From Acinetobacter baylyi DSM 14961 = CIP 107474 (GTDB lineage: Bacteria > Pseudomonadota > Gammaproteobacteria > Pseudomonadales > Moraxellaceae): a stretch of DNA of 64,000 bases. Position 1 is the stretch's first letter, and the number at the start of each line of letters is the position of its first letter. The notes beneath the pieces were generated by a model. That model ran no database searches, was not told the origin of the DNA, and saw only the letters and a list, made by a program, of their open reading frames with translations. A program made the position numbers and the translations under genes. Where the stretch lies: contig NZ_KB849625.1 of NCBI RefSeq assembly GCF_000368685.1, positions 186,001 to 250,000 on the forward strand, written 5' to 3'. This document shows, piece after piece, positions 25,567 to 35,400 of this stretch.

Positions 25567-25935
25567 TATTTTTTACCTCTCTACCACCAATATGCTCAGT
25601 TGTAGTATATTCTCACTCAGGGACTAGTTGCATACATCCATTGTCTTGATAATGATATCAGTTATAATAATTTATTTTCAAATTTCCATATATTTTCCAC
25701 AACTTAATTATTAATTATAATAAAAAATTTTTTATTATATCATTCTATCCCATAATTAATCTCTATTTTGATATGGTTATATTTCTTCGCAAAATAATCT
25801 ACTGTAAAACATAAGATTTAAGTATATTAGTTCAATATACCTACACCTTTTTATAAGAACATACTCTTAACTATTACTACTCATTAAAAAGCCCACTTAC
25901 ATTTAAGTGGGTTTTACTAATATAATTTTTAGTTC
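25567..25935. other. Gene-free AT-rich gap behind cdiI
   Basis: 369 bp, very AT-rich, no coding frame with a ribosome site. The only structure I see is the terminator at its right end. It separates the functional cdiBAI unit from the orphan array. Confidence 0.5.
25886..25916 (-). terminator. Intrinsic terminator of cdiBAI
   Basis: CCCACTTA (25893-25900) pairs with TAAGTGGG (25905-25912), with A- and T-runs on both sides. It lies about 20 bp after the cdiI stop on the minus strand and probably ends the cdiBAI transcript. Confidence 0.8.
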
Positions 25936-26406
25936 CTAATCTACCTTATCCACCCATTCTAAAAATTCTTTAATGATTTTCAGTATATAAGATTTAGGCA
26001 CTTTACTTGAATAAATAATATCGCTTCTTAAATCAAGATATGAAAATACTGTTTGATTATGAAGCCTCCAAATAAATTCAACAAAATTTAATTCAGATTC
26101 ATAAAAGAAAATATCAAAATCATCAAAGGAATCACCTAAACTCGCCATATATTTTCCAGTTGTATTAGGATTTAAGAAATAATCAAATTTCCCTTCTGCG
26201 CTTAGTTCTATTTTCTTTATATCAAGCTTTTCTGGATTAACAATTCTATTAAGGCTTGCTTTAAATGTAGGAATATAAGTACCATCCTCTAATGTACCAA
26301 CTTCAATTCCATTTATAACAAGCACTAAATTAATCATAACTTTTCTTTGCTTACTATCAGCATCAATACACTTTAAGGCGAAAATACTAGGATCACCAAA
26401 TAACAT
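25936..26406 (-). CDS. cdiI: CdiI immunity protein, Imm42-like
   Basis: 156 residues. The start MLFGDPSIFALKCIDADSKQRKVMINLVLVINGIEVGTLEDGTYI resembles the Imm42 family opening (M.FGD...FAI.......G.FC.WI.G..IGD.). It begins 1 bp after the cdiA stop, so its place in the cdiB-cdiA-cdiI operon is clear even if the family call is only fair. It would block the toxin end of CdiA in the producing cell and its siblings. Confidence 0.8.
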   Translation of the reverse strand: MLFGDPSIFALKCIDADSKQRKVMINLVLVINGIEVGTLEDGTYIPTFKASLNRIVNPEKLDIKKIELSAEGKFDYFLNPNTTGKYMASLGDSFDDFDIFFYESELNFVEFIWRLHNQTVFSYLDLRSDIIYSSKVPKSYILKIIKEFLEWVDKVD

Positions 26407-26407
26407 T

Positions 26408-29400
26408 TTACTTCCTCAATATTTCAGGTGGAATTTTGCTAACATCACTTCTATCAACCCCACTTGCTGTTTTACCATTCGTAGAACCGTTCCAATGGAA
26501 ATTACCATTACCATCATTTTGGAAGCGATGATAAACTTTTTTCCCGTTTATCACCTCTACTGCCCACCTATTCCCATCAGAAGCTACAATACTATTGTCC
26601 CATAAATTTTTATGGTTATCTGGCAGAACTGATTTTGTCTTATTATAACCAATTTGATTTCCTCCTTTAGGGTCATGGTGGCCAGGATTTTCATAATATT
26701 GAATATCCGTTTTTATTACCTTATCTTTAGTAGAAGGCTTTGTTCCTTCAACAATATAATTACCAACTGTGTTATTACTTTCATCTTTATGAGTACCTAA
26801 TATTTTATGGCCTGTAATAGGATTAATATTTCCTATCTCAAATCCTGACTTAGAAATATCTATATCAGAATTATTGTTCTTAACAGTTCCTTTAGCAATA
26901 CCACCAACGATAATACCTGATGCTGCATTAATTAAATACTCTGCACCTTGCTTATCTTTTTGTACCTCATTGGCAAATTTAAGACTGGCATCTTTATTTT
27001 CACCTGTAGAGTTCTCAAGCTCACTGATCTTGTCTGGATTCGTCCAATTATTTATTGTATTAACACTTGTATCATGCGCTGCTGCTGTCATTGAATTTGC
27101 CAAGATATCAACACCTTGTGCAACTTTCTCTCCAACTACACTATCTACAGCCATTGATTTACCAGATTCAATCACTAAACGTACTGGCCCTGAAATCAAT
27201 AAACCCACTGCAAGTTGTACTTTTTCTATATCAACCCCTGTAGATTCACTAATATCCTTAATACTATTTCCAAGGTCAGCAATATTACTTAATATTGTCA
27301 TCCCTAATGTGGTTTGCGAACGAACTTTCGTCTCAAAATCTGTACCCTGAGCATAAATCGTTTCCTGCTCATTCACTCCTGCTTTGGGTTGTTTGAAAAT
27401 TGTTTCCAAGTTAACGCCTGATTTTTCTAAATCGGTTAACTGGTTCTGAATTTCACTAAATTCTTTCGCTGCGTAGAAGAAATCTAATTTACTAAATAAT
27501 GCTTCAACATCTTGTGATTCCATTCCACGTTTTAGTAACTCACTTGCAACACTATTACCAACCACACCAACTTCTTTATATTCACTTGGTAAATTATAAA
27601 GTTTTGCCTGAACATCATTTAACGTCTGTAAAGCTTTATCCTTATAAACTCCATCTGGTAATGCTTTTGCTAAATTCTCAGCACTTTGTCTAAAGTTTTC
27701 AATTAATTGCTCCTGCTCTTTTACAATCTCCGCTCGCCCACTTTCACTCAGCAAGCGATGATCCACCGTCACACTGCCATTGAGCATCCCTGTGGTCTGG
27801 TCTCTGGTGATTTCTTGGGTGTTGTTAATGTCGCGATTGGTGTCGGCTGTCGCATTTGTGACTGATCCTTGCCCCAGCGTTGCTTTGGTCAGTTGCTCTG
27901 TTTCCTGTCCACTACTGTTCAATCCAATTGTGGTTGATCCTTTCGGTGCAGTGGAAGCTGCTTTGCTTCCACCTTGTGGGATACCAATATTGGTCGAAAC
28001 ATTAAAGCCACTACTATTGTTATTGTTATGGTCTTGTAGGTCTTTAAGTTCTAAATTGCCTGTGTAGTTTAAGTTTTTGTGGTCGGTTAAGCTTCCATCT
28101 GCATTCTTATTTGCATTTGCAATCACCCCGCCGATGTTGGTGATATTTTTAACCCCCATCGCATCGAGATTAGCATCGTTTTGTGCGTTACCAATCAGCA
28201 GTTTGCTGGTGGTGTTGACCCATGCGCTGTCACTACTGCCTTTGCTTTGGTTGTAGCTGGCGGTGATATTTTTACTACCACTGCCGTATCCGCCGCCTAT
28301 ACTTCCACCTCGGCTACTGTTACTGCTACTCGCGGTATCCTGTAGGCTCTCCACATGGATGTTGTTGACTTGTAAATTGCCCCGATCCTGTATGCTGACT
28401 TCTCCGCCTTTGATGTTCAGGCTGTTTAAGCGACCTTCGGTTTTGTTCAGGGTCACTTCGCTGTTGACGTAAGTCAGGCTTTTGCTTTCTGATGTGCTGG
28501 TCTGTTTACCAATCGATGCACTGCCACCACCGCCATAGGTATAACTCACGCTCTGACTATTAGTTTTACTGCTGGTCTCTTGTTGGCTGTGTTCTGTTCC
28601 TGCTGTCACATTCAGGTCTTTGGTTCCATCAAAGCTGGTGGTGCCTGTTGCGGTTAAGCGGCTACCTTGAACATTCACATCCTGATTTTCAGATTTAAGT
28701 GTCAGATTGTTTAACTCAAGCGTACTGCCTTGCCATTTACCTTGGGTGGTGTTGGTCGTGTTGGTCGTTTCTATCCGCTCTCCATTGGCACCAATGGTAA
28801 AACCATAAGTCGCTGAACTTGCTGCCGCGGTTGCTGCTGCCGAACCCACCGCAATCTGTGCATTGGCAAGATTGGCTGTTGCCATAGCAACATTGGCTTT
28901 GCTATCGTCTAGTGCTTCTTTGGTGATTTTTCCTGATGCATAGTCTCGCTGTGCCTGACTATATTGATCTTTGGCTTGTTTGACTGCCTCGGCTGCATCT
29001 TTGACCGCACCTAATGCAAGTGCAGCATCCAAATAGGCATTTCGCACACCGACTTCTGTACTGATGGTTTCTACGTGTGTTTTATCTTCCACTGTCGTTT
29101 TATTTTCATAGCCACCAACATTTAAGTCACCTCGACCATGATCAATCAGTGTATCGCCTGTCGCTGTGATATTTTGACCTAAGATATCAACCCCTTCAAC
29201 GCCCTGTATTTTAAGGTTCTCCGTATTGATACTACCCAGTTTATGCGTAGTTTCGGTGGTTTTACTACTTTGTGATGCATCTTCTAAAACAAATCCGCCT
29301 AAGCGTATACTGTCTTTATTTAGTTTAGCTCCCAAGCCCTGAACTGTTTCCTTACTCGTAGATTCAACAGTGATTTTCTGCTCTTCAGCCGCATTCAATG

Positions 29401-32400
29401 TCACCTTTTGACCTAAAAGAATTGTATTTTTTGCAGTAATATCTGTACTGGTCAGTGTGGTTTGACCTGATGATCCAACATAAACATTGTCCGCTTTTAA
29501 GCTTGATCCTGTTTGGCTAATCTGCTCAGTACGTTTACCCGTCGATTCGCTCACCGTAATCTTAGGTGCTTTTAGTCCTGGAGCTAAAGCCTCAATACCC
29601 GCCAAACCAACAGCAGTTGCCTTTACAATGTCTTTAACAATACCGCGATAGCCTTTTTGTTGTTCATCCCACTGTTCATCCTTGGTGGCAAGGGTAGATA
29701 GGGTGACGTTCTCAGGCATTAGCGACCCATCTGCGGCTTTTAGACTACCATCCGCCTGACGTTGCATCAGGGTATTCCCCACATAGATGCTATTGCCTGC
29801 CTGTACATCGTTGGCCTGTAGTTCTATGTTTTTGGCAGCATTGATATCGACGGTATCGCCTGCTTTGAGTGTGGTCTGTGCAACTTCCTGATCGATATAA
29901 CCCGATTGACGGTTGTTATAGGTCGCAACGCCTTTTTTCGATGAAGTTGAGCTTTCACGCTTGTCATCAATTGCAGATAACAGGGTGACATTGCCTTGCT
30001 GGGCATGGATCTGGATATTATTGCCTGCCTCAGCCTGTAAATGGGTCGCGCTAATATTACCCTGTGCACTGTTTATAATGATGTTCTGTCCAGCATTCAA
30101 TTGATTGGCAATAGATGTGCTGCTGCTCGCATCGTAAGTCGATGATTTTTTACCGCCAAATGATCCTTTACTTTGTGACTGACTAGAAACAGTGCTTTGA
30201 TTTAAACCATTGTCCAGCACAATATCTTTTTGAGCAGACAATTGTATATCACCCTGTTGGCTATTTAAATCAACAGCTTTGCTCGTGATATTCTGCCCAT
30301 TGATCAGCAACGAACCCGCACTCTTGATCTGGCTACCAACGTCCTGCTGTTGTTTAAGCTGATAGCCATTTTTATCATCGATCTTCAGTGTTTCCTGTTT
30401 GCCGACACTTACAGTGCCAAGGTCAACATTGCCCGTTGTATTGAGTACGGTCGCACTATTACTGTTATTGATCTGCACACCTTTTAAGCTGCTATTGCCT
30501 GCAACATTCAGCATCAGTGTGGCCTGATTAGGATCAAGCTGCTTTGTGCTTCCGTTACCAACATACAGCCCTGCAACTCGATCAACATTGGTAATACTTG
30601 AACTGAAGTTGCCAACTTTGGATTCAGATGTTCGAGTCGTGCTTTCAATATTAAGATTGCCACCCACTTTGAGTGCCATGGCATCTTTAGCTATGATTTG
30701 CCCGCCGATATTATTGAGGTCTTTCTGGGTTTCGATCGCGACCTGATTGCCCTGAATCCTTCCATTAAGGTTCTGTACGTTGTCGGCTGTAATTTGTAAT
30801 GCTTCACGGCCTGCAATAGTCGCCCCATTAATCAAATCACCGTCCAGTTTCAGGTTAACGCTATTCCCTGAAAGTAAGGTACCATCACCTTTTAAGTCAC
30901 CGACACGTACCTTGACATACACTTGTGGAACCAAGGCCTTAGTGATCGTTCCATCTGGTAAAGTTACACTTTGTTCGACCAACCACACAATATCACTGGT
31001 GAGCTGTGCCGTTTGAGCTGCTGTTAAAGCAATACCCGGACGCAAGCCATACAGTTTGGCAAAGGTGATGCCATTATTCATCAACGCTTTGTATTGCTCA
31101 TCATCATTGGCAAATCCTTCCAGAAAGCGATAGCCTGTCAGGTTGGCAATCTGATCTTGCACCAAACGCTGTTCATAGAAACCATCGCCCAAACGTTTTT
31201 GCTGTAAGGCAGGATCCAGACCAAGCGCATCGAGCATGTAATCTGAGGACAACCATTTTTTATAATCGGCAAAGGCTGGATCTGTTTCAATCAAATAGCC
31301 TGCTTTGCTGTCTGCATTGACTTTATATAAAGCACTATTGGGGACTTTAATATTGCTAAAATCAATGCTTCGGATTTCTTCTGAAGTCCCCTGTGGGGTA
31401 CTACTCGGTGCAGACGTTGCGCTTTGCTGTTGGACGGTCTCTACAGCGCTGGCTTGTGGTGCATTCTGGCTCTGTGAATCTTTTAAGTTCAGTTGATCCA
31501 GATCAACATCTTTGGTTTGATTCAGTTGTGTGTTGTTATTGCTGGTTTGTAAGCCATTAATCTCTTGTTGAGTGGTCTGGCTATTTTGGATGTGTTCTGC
31601 ACTTTGATTGTTTGATACTGCAACAGTTGATAGCTGATTTTGATTTAAGTTTTGATTACCTAACGCTTGGCTAATACTAAGATCAAATGTAGTTTCACTT
31701 GAATTTTCAAATGGATTATCCCACTGTCCTTCATATTTCCAATATTTGACTTGAGTACCTGTATTCACAATCTTTCGAATACCTGCAATTTGTGTACCCG
31801 AGTCAATTGTTCCCCCCTCATTTTTAAGCTCGCCACCTGCCAGAATCTGACTCTTATCATTAACAACCTGAGCACCATTTAAATCGAGATGGCCACCAGC
31901 CTTAATTTGACCTGGTGCTGATTCAGTGGTTCGAGTTTCATAGGTAATTTCACTATAATAGTATCTCATCCAGTCTTCATATGGATTGCCATCATAATAA
32001 TTTCCATCGAAGGTACACCAAGCATCACAATATTTTTCTAAACCATCTTTTCTGCTGACTTCAACCTGTTCAGTCTTGAAGTATTTGTTTATATTGTTAA
32101 TCTGCTTTGCCGAAAGATTCATGTCTCCCAACGATTCAATCGTGGCGCTTTCATTATGAATAACGTCTGCCTGCCCAGTGGCATAGTCATTTGCATCTAA
32201 AGCAGCACCCAGATATAAATTACCCGCACTAAAAATTAAGGCTTGACTAGTGTAGTCTGTCGGATTCGACAGGTTATTGAGCGTTTGTACGCCCAGATGC
32301 AGGTCACCGCGTGATGCAATCACAGGTGCTGTACCTGTACTATCTGGCTGGTTGTTTAAAGTATTGGCCTGAATTGCCAGTGTCGTGCCATAAATACGAC

Positions 32401-35400
32401 CTGTGCCTTGGTTGTTGAGGGTTTCTGCCTGCAAACGAGTGAAGTCACCATTAATCAGCCCCGTATTATTTAACGTATTTTGCGCAGTGAGTCGGGTGTC
32501 ATGGCTTTCAATCTTGCCTGCTTGCTGGTTGGTGATATTGGCAGCGTTTAACGCCAGTTGATTACCTGCGTTAATTGTACCGTTATTAATAATATTGCCT
32601 TTTGTGCTTAGGCTTAAATCCTGATTGGCTTGTAATTGAGCACCTGAGCTATGGATATAATCATTTTGTAAGCTCAATTTCGCATTGCCCAAACTCAGTA
32701 GCTTGCCATCTCCAGATAAAGACTGTGCAATCAGGTCAAGTGCCGTACCCGCGAGTATTTGTCCATTCAAATTGTTGATTTCGAGTTGATCGCCCACAAG
32801 CGTGAGCTGTTTTTCACTACTGATCTGCCCTGACTGGTTATTCAATGCCTGTTGAACATTCAGATTTTGATCCGCACTGCTACGAATTACACCACTTTGG
32901 TTATTTAAGACCTTGCTGGTGACATTCAGTGTATTCGCATCAATGCCCTGAATCGATGTGTTTGCTGGATCAGTATTTAACGTATTCTGGTTATCCAGTT
33001 GTTGGGTGGTGATATTCAGCTCACCTGCCGCCATAATGTGGCTATCGGCATCGGCAGTATTGGCTTTACCCTTGTTATTGATCTGATCAATATTCAGATT
33101 CATGCCGCCCATCGACAACATTTGCCCAGACTGGTTGTTTAATAACTGATTTTGGCCTGTTCCTTGCAAATTAAGCTGTTTTGCTGCAAGTAAGGTGCCG
33201 TTTTGATTGAACACCTGATTGGCTTGTAGATCCAATTGTTGAGCACTGGCAAGATAGCCCTGCTGGTTATCCAGTGTCTGAATATTATTCAGTTGAATAT
33301 TGCCCTGACTCAGGATGCCGCCTTGCGCACCACTGTTGGTATTGCTTAGGTTGTGCTGATGGGTATCAATCTGGATACTTTGCTGTGCCTGAATTAGTCC
33401 CTGATCATTGTTCAGTTCACCTGAATCAATGGTGAGATTTTCTGCACTGAGCGTGCCTTGGCGATTATTCAGCAGTTGCTCACGGCTATCCAGTTGTAAC
33501 TGATTTTTGCTGCTGATTTGACCCTGCGTATTATCAATACCTGTGGCATTTAAATTGAGATCTTGACCAGATTGAATACGACCTTGCTGGTTATTTAACA
33601 GCTGCGAGCCAGCATCGATGTGGAGATTGCCCTGAACTGTACCTATTTGGCCAGTCGTGTTATTCAGGCCCTGGCTGCTGAGGATTAATTGCTGCTTCGC
33701 TGCAATGACACCACTGGTATTGTTAATGTCTTTGACAATGCTAATGTCTGCATTATTCTGGCTATTAATCTGACCGTGATTGCTATTGTCGAGTTGATTG
33801 GCACTTAGCGTGAGCGTTTTACCAGAAACAATTGTAGCTGCCTGATTAGTCAGAGTACCGTTACCCGCATTTAATGTAAGATTACCCTGTGCACTACTGA
33901 TTTGGCCTTTATTATTATTTAAGCCTTGGCTGCGAATATTTACATCTAAGTCGGCTGCAATCGCTCCCTCAAGATTATCAATCTCTGCTTGGCTGATTAA
34001 TTCGGCTTGTCCTTGTGTGGTGATCTGGCCTTGCTGATTATCAATGCGCTGTGCCTGAATACCAATGTCTTTTTTGGCCTGAATTAGACCCGATTGATTG
34101 ATCAGCGTGTCTGATCCAGTATTTAGGCTGAGGCCGCCTTGTAGCGAACCCATTTGTCCATGACTGTTGTTTAGCCCTTGTGATTGAATCTGCACGTCAC
34201 CATTGGCAACAATTTGCCCCGACTGGTTATTGATCTGCTGTTGGCTGGTCAGTTGAAGATTTTGCTGGGCATTGATTTGACCCTGATGGCTGTTGTCGAT
34301 TGAACCAACTTGAAGATGGGCTTGATTGCCTGCGTAGATTTGACCCGATTGGCTGTTATCCAACTTTCCTGCGACGTCTACATCTAAATTCTGACCCTGT
34401 GCCGAGCTGAGTGTGCCCCTCTGATTATTCAGGCTACCCGCTTTGATATCCGTTGCTGTTGCACTTTGAATCAGTCCAGCCTGATTATTGAGTTGTTGTT
34501 GAATAGTAAGATTTAAAGGATTTGATGTCCCACGCTGAATCAACTGACCTTGCGCGTTGTTTAGCACATTGGCCTGAATCGTAATCTGATCTGCCGAAGT
34601 CACACCACCACTCACATCCAAAGTGCCAGCTTTGAGTTGCAAGGTTCCATTGCTCAAAATGTGTCCCAAGTGACCATTGAGTTGCGCTGTCTGAATGTTC
34701 AGTTGCTGGGTTCCCGCATGAACCACCTGGCCTTCTGTATTATTCAATAATGCTGTCTTGATATTGAGCTCAGCGGCATTACTGCGAATTTCCCCCAACT
34801 GGTTATTCAAGCTCTGGCTAAAGTTGAGGTCTAACTGATCCTGACCTGTATGTAAAATATGCCCTTGTGTATTATCCAGACGGTTTGCTGTTAGGTTTAA
34901 CTGCTGTGCACTCAGTGTTCCTTGCTGGTTATCAATCAAATCATGACTTTTAAGACTCAACTGCTCTGCAATCACCGTTGCTGCACGTGTAGAAATATCA
35001 CCTGCATCACTGGCTAAATCGATATTTTTTGCTTGTAACTGTCCATTGGTCGCGTCAATCTGCTGCTTTGAAGCGACTTTAAGCTGTTGACCTGCAAAGC
35101 TTTGCCCATGTAGTGTTGTTTGCTCTGCCGTAATGTCAAGATCGCCTGTGCTTGTCAGTTTTCCCTGACGATCCAGACCCGCAGCAATCAGCGCAGCTTG
35201 CTCATGTTGTAATTTTGCCGTATTCAGCTGAATGTTTTGTCCCGCGGCAATCGAACCAGTATTCAGTATGTGCTGCCCTGTGATCTTGATGTTTTGATCG
35301 GCATAAATACTGCCACTGTTATTGAGCACTTGATGGGTCAATTGAATATTTTTGGCATCAATCAACCCTTGATGATTGTCAAATTGATCGACCGTACTGA

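Noticed and set aside
26408..27900. VENN or similar motif marking the CdiA toxin border
   Set aside because: Not present in this protein; the border was placed by comparison with orphan 2.
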